Notes: a model not told the origin generated them from the sequence alone. DNA of 64,000 nt from Stenotrophomonas sp. YIM B06876 (GCF_030711595.1 NZ_JAUJUJ010000002.1:1-64000), one strand, 5' to 3'; numbered from the stretch's first letter, positions 55,698-64,000 are shown. Program-made: numbers and translations.

Positions 55698-57713
55698 ATG
55701 AATTCCTCCTGGATTGACGCCACGCTTGCGTGGATCGCCTCCCACCCGCTGCTTGCCGGTGCCGTCATCTTCGCCATCGCCTTCAGTGATGCGGTGATCG
55801 TGCTGGGCGCGATCGTGCCGGCACTGCCATTGATGATCGCCGTGGGCGTGCTGATCGGCCTGGACCAGATCTCCGGTCCCTATGCGGTGGCCTGCGCCAC
55901 CCTGGGGGCGTTTGCCGGCGATGGCCTCAGTTACTGGGTTGGCCGCCGCTGGGGGGATCGCATGCGCGGGTTCTGGCCGTTCAGCCGGTATCCGCAGCTG
56001 CTGGACCGCGGCGAAGTGATGTTCCGCCGCAACGCCTTCAAGAGCATTCTGGTGGCGCGTTACGTCGGGGCGATCCGGCCGTTCGTGCCGGCCATCGCCG
56101 GCATGGCGAACATGCCGTTCGCCCGTTACGCCAAGGCCAGCACGATCGCCTGCCTGTCCTGGGCGGTACTGTTCCTGCTGCCCGGATGGATGCTCGGCCA
56201 GGCCTACGATGCGGTGGCGGCGGTGGCCGGGCGACTGTTCCTGGTGGTGGCGCTGCTCGGTGTGATCCTCGGGCTGGTGTGGGCGATCGTGCTGTACAGC
56301 TACCGCTGGTGGGCCGCGCGTGTGGATATCTGGCTGGCGCGGCTGCTCGGCTGGTCGCAGCGGCATCCGTGGCTGGGGCGCTACTCGGTGGCCGTGTTCG
56401 ATCCGCACCGGCGCGAGTCGGTGCCGCTGGCCGTGCTGGCATTGATGCTGTTGCTGCTGGGGTGGGGCTGGTTCGCGCTGTTGATGGCGGTGATGGCCCA
56501 TGGCGAACCGCTGGCGCTGGATCTGGCCGTGCACCAGGTGATGCTGGCCTTGCGCAATCCGCTGGCCGATTACCCGATGGCGGCACTGGCTTCGCTGGGC
56601 GACTGGCAGGTGCTGCTGCCGGCGATCGGGGTGGGCATGGGGTATCTGCTGTGGCGCCGGCGCTGGATGGCGGCTGCCCATTGGCTGGCTGCGCTGGCCT
56701 TCGGTCTGGCGCTGACCAAACTGCTGGGCGCGACCATGCATGTGGTGCGGCCGCCGGCGGCCAGCAGCGGTTTCGGTTTTCCCTCGGTGTCGGTGACGAT
56801 GGCCACCATCACCTTCGGTTTCTTCGCGGTGCTGATCGCGCGCGAGCTGCCCGGCCGTACCCGCGTTTGGCCGTACCTGCTGTCCGGCGCGGTGGTCACC
56901 ATCATCGGATTCGCGCGGCTGTATCTGGGCGCGCACTGGCTCAGTGATGTCATCGGCGGAATGCTGTTCGGCATCTTCTGGCTGCTGGTGCTGGGCATCG
57001 CCTACCGTCGCCGCTTCAACCGCTCGTTCTGGGTCAAGCCGGCGGCGTGGCTGTTCTACGGCAGCTTCCTGCTTGCCGCGTTCTGGTATGCGCCACGCGA
57101 TATCGCCACCAAGCTGGCCAAGTTCGAACCCGCCCCCGAGGCCCTGCACGAACTGGATGCCCGCCAGTGGTGGATCCAGGCGTGGCGTGAGCTGCCCGCG
57201 CGCCGCAACGAATTCGATGACGACCAGCGCTGGCCATTGGACGTGCAGGTCGCCGGCCCGCTGGCGCCGCTGCAACAGCAGCTGGAAAGCCAGGGCTGGC
57301 ATCTGCAGGCACAGGCCGGCTGGGAGCAGGCGTTGCTGATGCTCGACGTGAAAACCGCTGCACGCGACGTGCCGGTGTTGCCGGCCACGCTCGATACCCA
57401 CGTCGAATCGCTGCTGATGCTGCGCCCGGGCGACCAGCCCGGGGAAATGTATGCGCTGCGGCTGTGGCCGGCGCCGGCGCGCCTGCAACCCGGCAACACG
57501 CCGTTGTGGCTGGGCAGCGCCCAGACGTTGCACTTCCAGCGCTACTTCCGGCTGTTCGGCCTGTGGCTGCCGCTGCGCGGGGTCGATCCGGCCCTCCATG
57601 CGCTCAAGCAGGCGCTGGGACCGCTGCCCCGCCGCGATGATCTGCATCCGGAAACGGACATGCAGATGCTGCTGATCCGCAGCGATACGGTCACCGCGGG
57701 CGCGGCGCCGTAA
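55698..57713 (+). CDS. DedA-PAP2-LssY fusion membrane protein
   Basis: 671 residues in three parts. Residues 1-200 form a DedA/VTT transmembrane domain (FSDAVIVLGAIVPALPL, ATLGAFAGDGLSYWVGRRWG, ARYVGAIRPFVPAIAGM). Residues 245-450 are a PAP2 phosphatase-like membrane domain, and about 490-665 a soluble LssY-type domain. DedA proteins are lipid flippases or transporters and PAP2 domains hydrolyse lipid phosphates, so lipid-carrier recycling is a reasonable guess. In the PAP2 part the ARLYLGAHWLSD motif is present, but the usual PSGH motif reads FPSVSV, so the assisting His is missing. Catalysis may be impaired. Confidence 0.9.
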   Translation: MNSSWIDATLAWIASHPLLAGAVIFAIAFSDAVIVLGAIVPALPLMIAVGVLIGLDQISGPYAVACATLGAFAGDGLSYWVGRRWGDRMRGFWPFSRYPQLLDRGEVMFRRNAFKSILVARYVGAIRPFVPAIAGMANMPFARYAKASTIACLSWAVLFLLPGWMLGQAYDAVAAVAGRLFLVVALLGVILGLVWAIVLYSYRWWAARVDIWLARLLGWSQRHPWLGRYSVAVFDPHRRESVPLAVLALMLLLLGWGWFALLMAVMAHGEPLALDLAVHQVMLALRNPLADYPMAALASLGDWQVLLPAIGVGMGYLLWRRRWMAAAHWLAALAFGLALTKLLGATMHVVRPPAASSGFGFPSVSVTMATITFGFFAVLIARELPGRTRVWPYLLSGAVVTIIGFARLYLGAHWLSDVIGGMLFGIFWLLVLGIAYRRRFNRSFWVKPAAWLFYGSFLLAAFWYAPRDIATKLAKFEPAPEALHELDARQWWIQAWRELPARRNEFDDDQRWPLDVQVAGPLAPLQQQLESQGWHLQAQAGWEQALLMLDVKTAARDVPVLPATLDTHVESLLMLRPGDQPGEMYALRLWPAPARLQPGNTPLWLGSAQTLHFQRYFRLFGLWLPLRGVDPALHALKQALGPLPRRDDLHPETDMQMLLIRSDTVTAGAAP

Positions 57714-57717
57714 CCTG

Positions 57718-58311
57718 CTACACCGCCGTGGCGGGGATCCACGCCAGCAACTGATCCAGGCGCCGGTGCGGATCGTGCTGCTGCAACAGCTGCAGGCGCT
57801 GTGCATCGGCCAGCGGCAACAGCTCGGCCAGTCGCCAGCCGACCCAGGCGGTCTGGTCCATCAGCGCCGGGCCGGCGCCGGCAAACTCGCCCCCGGCCTG
57901 CTCCAGTATCCGCTCCAGCAGGGTCCCCAACAGCGCGTGCTCGGGCCGCAGCTCGTCATCGCTGTCCGGCTCGCACCACTGCACATCGGCGATCACCTGG
58001 CCGTTGTCCTGCAGGTGCGTGCGCAGCACCTGGAACCGGCGCGCGCCGCGCAGACGCAGGACCAGCACGCCATCGGCACCGACGTCGAAATCCTCGATCC
58101 GCGCCTCCACCCCCCATGCCGCCGGCGTGGCCGGGGCGCCGACCTCTTCCCCGTCCTCGATCAGGCACACCCCAAAGCCGGTGCCCTGGCGCCCGCACTC
58201 GCGGACCATGTCCAGATAGCGGCGCTCGAACACCCGCAGGCCCAAGGCGGCACCGGGCAACAACACCGCATGCAGCGGGAACAGGGGCAGGGTTTGTTCG
58301 TCGATCGTCAT
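57718..58311 (-). CDS. LON peptidase substrate-binding-domain protein
   Basis: 197 residues, a stand-alone Lon N-terminal (PUA-like) domain with no protease or ATPase part. It starts MTIDEQTLPLFPLHAVLLPGAALGLRVFERRYLDMV and continues GFGVCLIEDGEEVG and RARRFQVL-like beta strands. These small proteins are presumed to bind unfolded peptides or regulate proteolysis; function unproven. ATG 58311 is chosen by similarity at the N-terminus. It converges with the DedA fusion. Confidence 0.9.
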   Translation of the reverse strand: MTIDEQTLPLFPLHAVLLPGAALGLRVFERRYLDMVRECGRQGTGFGVCLIEDGEEVGAPATPAAWGVEARIEDFDVGADGVLVLRLRGARRFQVLRTHLQDNGQVIADVQWCEPDSDDELRPEHALLGTLLERILEQAGGEFAGAGPALMDQTAWVGWRLAELLPLADAQRLQLLQQHDPHRRLDQLLAWIPATAV

Positions 58312-58462
58312 GGCTTGAAACGGGACTTGCCCGGCACGGGAGTACCGGCCGATGGTAACCCCGGGCCCGGCACCGGGCCGTATCCGGCCAGCACCTGCAA
58401 GCGCCAACCGTGGCCATCACGGCTGCCAGGCGCCCATTGCCGGGGGTTGAAGCGGCCGCGTG

Positions 58463-59899
58463 TCAGCCGCGCTGCAACTGCGCCAGGAAGCGGCGCGGGG
58501 CGTCGTCAAAACCACCATTGGACATGAACACCACGTGGTCGCCGGGCCGCACCAGCGCGCCCAGTTGCCCCAGCAGGGCGTCGGTATTCGGCACCGCCTG
58601 GGCCTGGCCGCGCACCGCCGCGATCACCGCACCGGCATCCCATGGCAGCTCGGCACGCTGCAGGAACACCACCGCATCGGCGATATCCAGCGACGGCGCC
58701 AGCGCATCGGCATGCGCGCCCAGCCGCATCGAATTGCTGCGCGGCTCCATCGCCACCACGATCCGCGCCGCCCCGACCCTGGCCCGCAACCCCTGCAACG
58801 TGGTGTGGATGGCGGTGGGATGGTGGGCGAAATCGTCGTAGAGGGTGACCCCCGCCGCTGCGCCGATCACCTCCAGACGACGCTTGACGCTCTGGAAACG
58901 CGCCAGCGCGGGCACCACCGCCGCCACGTCCACCCCCACCGCATGCGCCGCCGCCAGCGCGGCCAGGCCGTTGAGCACGTTGTGGCGTCCGAGCAGCGGC
59001 CATTCCACGGTGGCCAGCCGCTGGCCGCGATGCAATACGTCAAAGGCACTACCGTCGTCGCGGACCAGCTGCGCGCTCCATTCCAGCGCCGGATCGAATC
59101 CGAAGCGCTCCACCGGCGTCCAGCAGCCCATCGCCAGCACCTCGTCCAGGTAGCGGTCGTCACCGTTGACGATCAGCCGGCCGTGGCCCGGCACCGTGCG
59201 CACCAGATGGTGGAACTGGCGCTGGATCGCGGCCACGTCCGGGAAGATGTCGGCGTGGTCGTATTCGAGGTTGTTGAGGATGGCCACCCGCGGCCGGTAA
59301 TGCACGAACTTGCTGCGCTTGTCGAAGAACGCGGTGTCGTATTCGTCGGCCTCCACCACGAACAGCGGCCGCTCGGCGACGCCCGCCAGGTTGCGTGTTT
59401 CTCCACTGGCGGGCGCTTCACCGGCCGCGCTCGCGCGCAGCGGCCGCCCCAATCGCGCCGACACCCCGAAATCCTCGGCCACGCCGCCAATCAGGAACCC
59501 CGGCTCGCGCCCGGCCGCCTGCAGCAGGAAGGCCAGGATCGTCGTGGTCGTGGTCTTGCCGTGGGTACCGGCCACCGCCAGCGTGTCGCGCCCGGGCAAC
59601 ACCCGTTCGGACAGCCATTGCGCCCCGGAGGTATAGCGCCGGCCGGCATCGAGCACCGCTTCCACCGCGGCATTGCCGCGCGAGAGCGCATTGCCGACCA
59701 CGATCTCCTCGCAATCGGCGGAGATATTCTGTGGCAGATACCCTTGCGACAGGCGGATCCCCAGCATTTCCAGCTGGGTCGACATCGGCGGATACACCGC
59801 CTGGTCACTGCCTTCGACCTGGTACCCCAGTTCGCGTGCCAAAGCGGCCACGCCGCCCATGAAAGTACCGGCAATGCCGAGAATATGGATCTTGCTCAT
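58463..59899 (-). CDS. mpl: Murein tripeptide ligase Mpl
   Basis: 478 residues. It reattaches the tripeptide L-Ala-gamma-D-Glu-meso-DAP to UDP-MurNAc in cell-wall recycling. Mur-ligase motifs are complete: KIHILGIAGTFMGGVAALARELG at the N-terminus, ATP loop AGTHGKTTTTTI, EADEYDTAFFDKRSKFVHYRP, LNNLEYDHADIF and YDDFAHHPTAI. ATG 59899 gives the family start. It lies downstream of adk on the same strand but is separated by 329 bases holding a structured RNA candidate. Confidence 0.96.
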   Translation of the reverse strand: MSKIHILGIAGTFMGGVAALARELGYQVEGSDQAVYPPMSTQLEMLGIRLSQGYLPQNISADCEEIVVGNALSRGNAAVEAVLDAGRRYTSGAQWLSERVLPGRDTLAVAGTHGKTTTTTILAFLLQAAGREPGFLIGGVAEDFGVSARLGRPLRASAAGEAPASGETRNLAGVAERPLFVVEADEYDTAFFDKRSKFVHYRPRVAILNNLEYDHADIFPDVAAIQRQFHHLVRTVPGHGRLIVNGDDRYLDEVLAMGCWTPVERFGFDPALEWSAQLVRDDGSAFDVLHRGQRLATVEWPLLGRHNVLNGLAALAAAHAVGVDVAAVVPALARFQSVKRRLEVIGAAAGVTLYDDFAHHPTAIHTTLQGLRARVGAARIVVAMEPRSNSMRLGAHADALAPSLDIADAVVFLQRAELPWDAGAVIAAVRGQAQAVPNTDALLGQLGALVRPGDHVVFMSNGGFDDAPRRFLAQLQRG

Positions 59900-60003
59900 G
59901 CCGCCGATTGTCGCCGATGGGCGCGGGGGCGGGAACCATCTGCGGCGGCACGTCCGCCGCTGTAGGGAAAATCCCGATACCGGCAAACCGGCGGACTGTC
60001 CAC

Positions 60004-60151
60004 AATGCCCGCAGCCAGCCGCAGTATCCCTCCGGTCCTACTCCCCAAGAGGCCATCCCCAGGGAGCTCACGCTGCGGGGCATTGAGCACGCCCTCCTGC
60101 TGGCATCTACAACGCAAACGCCCGGATCCACCTCGTGGGTCCGGGCGTTTT
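60004..60151 (+). ncRNA. Candidate structured small RNA with C-rich loops
   Basis: No protein gene explains 59900-60228. AATGCCCGCAGC (60004-60015) pairs with GCTGCGGGGCATT (60072-60084) over 12 bp with one bulged G. Inside, TCCCT/AGGGA and a smaller CCT/AGG hairpin present the loop ACTCCCCAAG. Next, AGCA/TGCT (from 60086) closes a CGCCCTCC loop. A strong hairpin with TTTT then ends the unit. C-rich single-stranded loops recall Xanthomonas sX13-type antisense sRNAs. On the minus strand the same loops would show GGA motifs as in RsmA/CsrA-binding RNAs, but the terminator favours plus. No clear promoter is seen. Confidence 0.5.
60117..60151 (+). terminator. Strong hairpin terminator between adk and mpl
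   Basis: A 15-base arm AACGCCCGGATCCAC pairs with GTGGGTCCGGGCGTT (one G-T pair) around loop CTC and is followed by TTTTCG on the plus strand. On the minus strand only TTTG follows, so it may also weakly end adk. Confidence 0.75.
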
Positions 60152-60228
60152 CGTATCGATCTGCCGCAACGGCCAGCCCCTGCCATGCCGAACCGCGGGC
60201 CGCCGCCACTGGACGACCCGCGATGCTG

Positions 60229-60792
60229 TCAGCGCTTCAGCGCGGCCAGAATCCGTGCCAGCACGGCTTCCAGCGAACCCACGCCATCGACCTTGGCCAG
60301 TGTGCCGCGACCTGCGTAGAAGCCGATCACCGGCGCGGTGGAATCGTTGTAGACCTGCAGGCGCTTGCGTACCGATTCGGGATTGTCGTCCTCGCGGCCT
60401 TCGGCCTGGGCGCGACCGGCAATGCGCTCGACCAGCAGCTCGGTCGCCACATCCAACTGCACCACCGCATCGAGCGGCTGGCCGATCTTGGCCAGCAGGC
60501 CATCCAGCGCATTGGCCTGGGCCACGTTGCGCGGATAACCGTCCAGGATGAAACCGTTGGCGACGTCGGCGCGCCCCAGGCGGCTTTCCAGCATGCCCAG
60601 CAGGATGTCGTCGGACACCAGATCGCCCCGCGCCATCACTTCCTTGGCCTGTACACCCAGCGGGGTGCCGGCGGCCACTTCGGCGCGCAACAGGTCACCG
60701 GTGGAAATGTGCGGAATCTGCAGCTCTTCCTTCAGGCGGCTCGCCTGTGTGCCTTTGCCCGAACCGGGCGGTCCCAACAGAACCAATCGCAT
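60229..60792 (-). CDS. adk: Adenylate kinase
   Basis: 187 residues, the short form with a small lid. It interconverts ATP plus AMP with two ADP. P-loop LVLLGPPGSGKGTQA is at the start. AMP-binding IPHISTGDLLRAEVAAGTPLG and FILDGYPRNVAQANALD follow, with the lid region GRAQAEGREDDNPESVRKRL. No zinc-finger cysteines are in the lid. It is divergent from pfp over 139 bases. Confidence 0.97.
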   Translation of the reverse strand: MRLVLLGPPGSGKGTQASRLKEELQIPHISTGDLLRAEVAAGTPLGVQAKEVMARGDLVSDDILLGMLESRLGRADVANGFILDGYPRNVAQANALDGLLAKIGQPLDAVVQLDVATELLVERIAGRAQAEGREDDNPESVRKRLQVYNDSTAPVIGFYAGRGTLAKVDGVGSLEAVLARILAALKR

Positions 60793-60931
60793 TCCTGACT
60801 CCCATATGTAGAAAAATCGGGACGGACAGCGGCGTTAGACTCGAGGGCCGATTCACGCTGCACCGCAATAAGCGCAGCTTACCGCATCCGGATATTGTCC
60901 CGGAAATGTCCCCTGCAGGAGTCCGTCCCCC

Positions 60932-62188
60932 ATGTCCCAAGGCACCTTGCTCTACGCCCAGTCCGGTGGTGTCACCGCCGTCATCAACGCCACCGCCGCG
61001 GCCGTTATCGGCGAAGCCAGGGCCAGCAAAGTCAAGGTGTTGGCCGCCCGCAACGGCATTCTCGGCGCGCTGCGCGAAGACCTGATCGACACCACCCGGG
61101 AATCGGCCGCCGCCATCGCCGCGCTGGCCCACACCCCCGGCGGCGCGTTCGGCTCATGCCGCTACAAGCTCAAATCGCTCGACGCCGACCGTGCCCGATA
61201 CGAGCGCCTGCTGCAGGTATTCAAGGCCCATGACGTGCGGTATTTCCTCTACAACGGCGGCAACGATTCGGCCGATACCGCCTTGAAGGTCTCGCAGCTG
61301 GCCAGGACCTTCGGCTATCCGCTGGCCTGCATCGGCGTGCCCAAGACCATCGACAACGACCTGGCCGTCACCGACACCTGCCCGGGCTTTGGCTCGGCGG
61401 CCAAATACACCGCGGTGTCGGTGCGTGAAGCGGCGCTGGACGTGGCCGCCATGGCCGAAACCTCGACCCGCGTGTTCATCTACGAGGCGATGGGCCGCCA
61501 CGCCGGCTGGCTGGCCGCCGCGGCGGGGCTGGCCGGCGAAACCGCCGATGACGCCCCGCAGATCATCCTGCTGCCCGAGCGCGCCTATGACCAAGCCGCG
61601 TTCCTGGCCAAGGTGAAACAGGTGGTGGAGAAGGTCGGTTTCTGTGTGGTGGTCGCCAGCGAAGGCATCCACACCGCCGATGGCCGCTTTGTCGCCGATG
61701 CCGGCAGCGGCACCGATTCGTTCGGCCACACCCAGCTGGGCGGCGTCGCCTCGCACCTGGCCGCGCGGGTCAAGGATCAGCTCGGTTACAAGGTCCACTG
61801 GACCGTACCGGACTACCTGCAGCGCTCGGCCCGGCATATCGCCTCCAGGACCGACTGGGAACAGGCCCAGGCCGTCGGCAAGGCCGCGGTGCAGTTCGCA
61901 CTGAAGGGGCAGAACTCGGTGATGCCGGTGATCGTGCGCACCTCCGACGCACCGTATCGCTGGAAGATCGAAGCGGCGCCCCTGAGCAAAATCGCCAACC
62001 GCGAGAAGAAGTTGCCGGCCGGGTTCATCCGCCGCGACGGCTTCGGCATCACCGAAAGAGCCCGCATTTACCTGCAACCGCTGATCCGCGGCGAAGCGCC
62101 GCTGCCGTACGGCCGCGACGGCCTGCCCAAATACGTCACGCTGAAGAACGTGGCGGTGGCGAAGAAGCTGGTCGCATGGGAAGGCTGA
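60932..62188 (+). CDS. pfp: Pyrophosphate-dependent 6-phosphofructokinase
   Basis: 418 residues. It phosphorylates fructose-6-phosphate with PPi (reversible). The phosphate-donor motif is GGNDS (109-113) instead of the ATP-type GGDGS, and PKTIDNDL (137-144) follows, both marks of PPi-linked enzymes. Other motifs include YEAMGRHAGWLAA. Xanthomonads lack the ATP-dependent enzyme as far as known, so this is likely the main glycolytic/gluconeogenic PFK. CAGGAG precedes the ATG. It lies one gene away from hppA. Confidence 0.95.
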   Translation: MSQGTLLYAQSGGVTAVINATAAAVIGEARASKVKVLAARNGILGALREDLIDTTRESAAAIAALAHTPGGAFGSCRYKLKSLDADRARYERLLQVFKAHDVRYFLYNGGNDSADTALKVSQLARTFGYPLACIGVPKTIDNDLAVTDTCPGFGSAAKYTAVSVREAALDVAAMAETSTRVFIYEAMGRHAGWLAAAAGLAGETADDAPQIILLPERAYDQAAFLAKVKQVVEKVGFCVVVASEGIHTADGRFVADAGSGTDSFGHTQLGGVASHLAARVKDQLGYKVHWTVPDYLQRSARHIASRTDWEQAQAVGKAAVQFALKGQNSVMPVIVRTSDAPYRWKIEAAPLSKIANREKKLPAGFIRRDGFGITERARIYLQPLIRGEAPLPYGRDGLPKYVTLKNVAVAKKLVAWEG

Positions 62189-62245
62189 GGCCTGCCGCGG
62201 CAAAGATGGTATCGGTGCAGCTGCCGGCACCGCTGCGCTGCAAAC

Positions 62246-62277
62246 CGCAAAAGGGCCGCGAATGAAGCCCTTTTGCG
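62246..62277. terminator. Hairpin between pfp and the convergent unknown gene
   Basis: A perfect 11-bp stem CGCAAAAGGGC/GCCCTTTTGCG has a ten-base loop, with A- and T-tracts inside the stem. It lies in the convergent gap and could serve both genes. Confidence 0.6.
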
Positions 62278-62296
62278 TTCATGGCGACCGCCACGG

Positions 62297-62812
62297 TTAT
62301 CGCTCTCTGCAGGTTTTCCCGGTGACGCCGAGAGTAGCCGAGTACGCTGGCAACGCCGCCAACCGACCTGCGGCAGCCTGCGCCTTGGCGTCCTGCAGAT
62401 AGACCCGGCTCTGCCCTTGTCCGTCCAGCGACAGCGTCTGGCCGGCCGGTTTGCGCCAGATCTCGATCATCGCCTGCCGGGACGGACAGCGTGCCGAGGG
62501 AATCCGCACCACTTCGTTGAGCACCCAGCCCGCGGCTGTGGAGGGCGTGACCTTGTCAGCGTCCAGGAAGACCGCGCGCGGCTGGCATTGTGGATGGGTG
62601 CGCACCAGCGCGATGGCATAAGGCTTGGCCGCCTCGCCGGTGAAGCGTCCTTCGATGCGGGTACAGGCTTCGGGAATCTGCCGCACCGTGTGCGCCGTGC
62701 CGTCCTCCTGAGCCGTTGCGGCCGGCCGTTCGATTTCCGCCCGGGGCGGTGCGGCAAGGGCGTGCACGCCAGGCAGCACAAGGACCAGCAACAGAAACGT
62801 ACGTCGTGACAT
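62297..62812 (-). CDS. Secreted protein of unknown function
   Basis: 171 residues. Signal peptide MSRRTFLLLVLVLPGVHALA, likely cleaved after ALA. One small domain follows with four cysteines (EACTRIEGRF, HPQCQPRAV, SARCPSRQAM, TGKTCRER), spaced as two likely disulfides. No family is recognised with confidence. The start is well supported by GAGGTGG four bases upstream. It sits between pfp and hppA on the opposite strand. Confidence 0.85.
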   Translation of the reverse strand: MSRRTFLLLVLVLPGVHALAAPPRAEIERPAATAQEDGTAHTVRQIPEACTRIEGRFTGEAAKPYAIALVRTHPQCQPRAVFLDADKVTPSTAAGWVLNEVVRIPSARCPSRQAMIEIWRKPAGQTLSLDGQGQSRVYLQDAKAQAAAGRLAALPAYSATLGVTGKTCRER

Positions 62813-63063
62813 TCCACCTCTCCAGCACGTTGAAGCTGGCAAGGCTGCCGGTGCCGTGCTGAACCCGGAAACAAAATGCATCGGCGCTGGCGGCGCAGAC
62901 AGCTGCCAGTCATACTCGGGCCGCTCCAGGGATTGTTGAACACCGCGACACGTACCACAGCCGCCGACGCGGCTCCGGGTCTGTTCCGTTGCTTCCGTGT
63001 GCCCGGCGTGTGCTCCTGTGTTCGTCCATTTGCTGGATCGCATCCACCAACGTTGGAGGGGTC

Positions 63064-64000
63064 ATGCTCGAACACTACGGTCTTGGGCTTGCGCTGGTCT
63101 GCGCGGCAGTCGCCATCCTTTACGGCATCATTTCGGCCCGCTGGATACTCCGGCAACCGGCCGGCAACGCCCGCATGCAGGAGATCGCCGCCGCGATCCA
63201 GGAAGGCGCACGCGCCTACCTCAACCGCCAGTACCTGACCATCGCCGTGGCCGGCGGAGTGCTGTTCGTACTGGTGGGCGTGTTCCTGAACTGGTACACC
63301 GCGATCGGTTTTGCGATCGGCGCGGTGCTGTCCGGCGCGGCCGGCTACATCGGCATGAACGTCTCGGTGCGCGCCAATGTGCGCACGGCCGAGGCCGCCC
63401 GCCATGGGCTGGGCGCGGCGATGGATGTCGCGTTCCGCGGCGGTGCGATCACCGGCATGCTGGTGGTCGGCCTGGGCCTGCTGGGCGTGGCCGGCTACTA
63501 CCTGGTGCTGCAGCGGCTGGGACTGAGCCAGGCCGACAACCTGCACGCGCTGGTCGGGCTGGCGTTCGGTAGCTCGCTGATCTCGATCTTCGCGCGACTG
63601 GGCGGCGGCATTTTCACCAAGGGCGCGGACGTGGGCGCCGACCTGGTCGGCAAGGTCGAAGCCGGCATTCCGGAGGATGACCCGCGCAACCCGGCAGTGA
63701 TTGCCGACAACGTCGGCGACAACGTCGGCGACTGCGCGGGCATGGCCGCGGATCTGTTCGAGACCTATGCGGTGACGGTGATCGCCACCATGCTGCTGGG
63801 CGGCATGATGCTGGCCGAGGTCGGCCGCAACGCGGTGCTGTTCCCGCTGGTGCTGGGCGGGGTGTCGATCATCGCCTCGATCATCGGCACCTTCTTCGTC
63901 AAGGTGAAGCCCGGCGGCTCGATCATGGGCGCGCTGTACAAGGGCGTGATCGTCTCGGCGGTATTGGCCGCGATCGCGTTCTGGCCGGTCACCACCCGGC
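63064..64000 (+). CDS. hppA: Membrane-bound proton-translocating pyrophosphatase (3' end cut off)
   Basis: The first 312 residues are visible. The ATG is preceded by GGAGGGG. Six or more transmembrane helices are seen, with the substrate-binding loop [50 protein letters not shown], the hallmark of membrane PPases (Asp-rich Mg-PPi site). It pumps protons, or in some relatives sodium, using PPi; the residues deciding ion and potassium dependence lie outside the window. The 251 bases upstream (62813-63063) show no other gene. With pfp nearby it fits a PPi-based energy module. Confidence 0.95.
   Translation, partial: MLEHYGLGLALVCAAVAILYGIISARWILRQPAGNARMQEIAAAIQEGARAYLNRQYLTIAVAGGVLFVLVGVFLNWYTAIGFAIGAVLSGAAGYIGMNVSVRANVRTAEAARHGLGAAMDVAFRGGAITGMLVVGLGLLGVAGYYLVLQRLGLSQADNLHALVGLAFGSSLISIFARLGGGIFTKGADVGADLVGKVEAGIPEDDPRNPAVIADNVGDNVGDCAGMAADLFETYAVTVIATMLLGGMMLAEVGRNAVLFPLVLGGVSIIASIIGTFFVKVKPGGSIMGALYKGVIVSAVLAAIAFWPVTTR

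Noticed and set aside
55494-57806. 770-codon open frame on the minus strand opposite the DedA-PAP2 gene
   Set aside because: Translation is His/Gln/Arg/Pro-rich without motifs, while the plus frame has clear membrane domains.
59805-60083. Small minus-strand open frame starting MPRSVSSLG with AGGAGG upstream
   Set aside because: It runs out of frame into mpl, overlaps the structured RNA candidate, and has no recognisable product; the AGGAGG is the complement of a C-rich loop.

Overview
This is a 64 kb chromosomal window of high GC content from a gammaproteobacterium of the Xanthomonadaceae, most likely Stenotrophomonas or a close relative. Support comes from gene order (pilMNOPQ next to mrcA, gmk-rpoZ-spoT, zapA-6S RNA-fau, pfp beside a membrane pyrophosphatase) and from an intergenic pair of GTAG palindromes at 45808-45871 that look like the SMAG repeats of Stenotrophomonas maltophilia. 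Almost all the DNA is housekeeping. I see no rRNA, tRNA, prophage, insertion sequence or CRISPR array. Genes are tightly packed, with many 1- and 4-base stop/start overlaps.

Layout. 1-6415 (minus): a MoxR / DUF58 / DUF4381 / BatA / BatB-C / BatD stress operon, cut off by the window start. 6481-11524 (minus): the type IV pilus assembly operon pilMNOPQ with promoter, 5' stem-loop and terminator, divergent from mrcA (PBP1a). 14190-17859: an unknown protein, gltA, rpmE2 and a nucleoside hydrolase. 17932-25110 (minus): recG, ridA, spoT, rpoZ, gmk and yicC. 25220-31110 (plus): rph, a VOC protein, rdgB, hemW, a DUF1631 protein and a PilZ protein. 31193-34532: two M24 proline peptidases facing each other, then ygfB. 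34691-39713 (plus): a PAS-GGDEF-EAL protein, a small coiled-coil gene, zapA, 6S RNA, fau, an EVE-domain gene and rpiA.

39899-45309 is the one clear accessory island. A divergent XRE regulator faces a methyltransferase (mod) and a helicase-nuclease (res) forming a type III-like restriction-modification system. The intergenic region holds repeated TTTCA/TGAAA elements that look like an operator, and the middle of mod has strikingly lower GC than its flanks, consistent with swapping of the target-recognition segment.

45365-54855 returns to core genes: a DUF192 lipoprotein, SirB1-like protein, rubredoxin, thiE, hemL, azurin, a HAD protein, a HIT protein, argD, a voltage-gated channel, an SDR and a lipoprotein. 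54937-64000: a lipopolysaccharide-kinase-like protein, a DedA-PAP2-LssY fusion with a possible leaderless promoter, a Lon-substrate-binding-domain protein, mpl, a candidate structured small RNA with C-rich loops (60004-60151), adk, pfp, a secreted unknown and hppA (cut off by the window end). Adk, Pfp and HppA together suggest pyrophosphate-linked energy metabolism. The most novel-looking items are the small-RNA candidate beside adk and the mosaic restriction system with its repeat-bearing control region.
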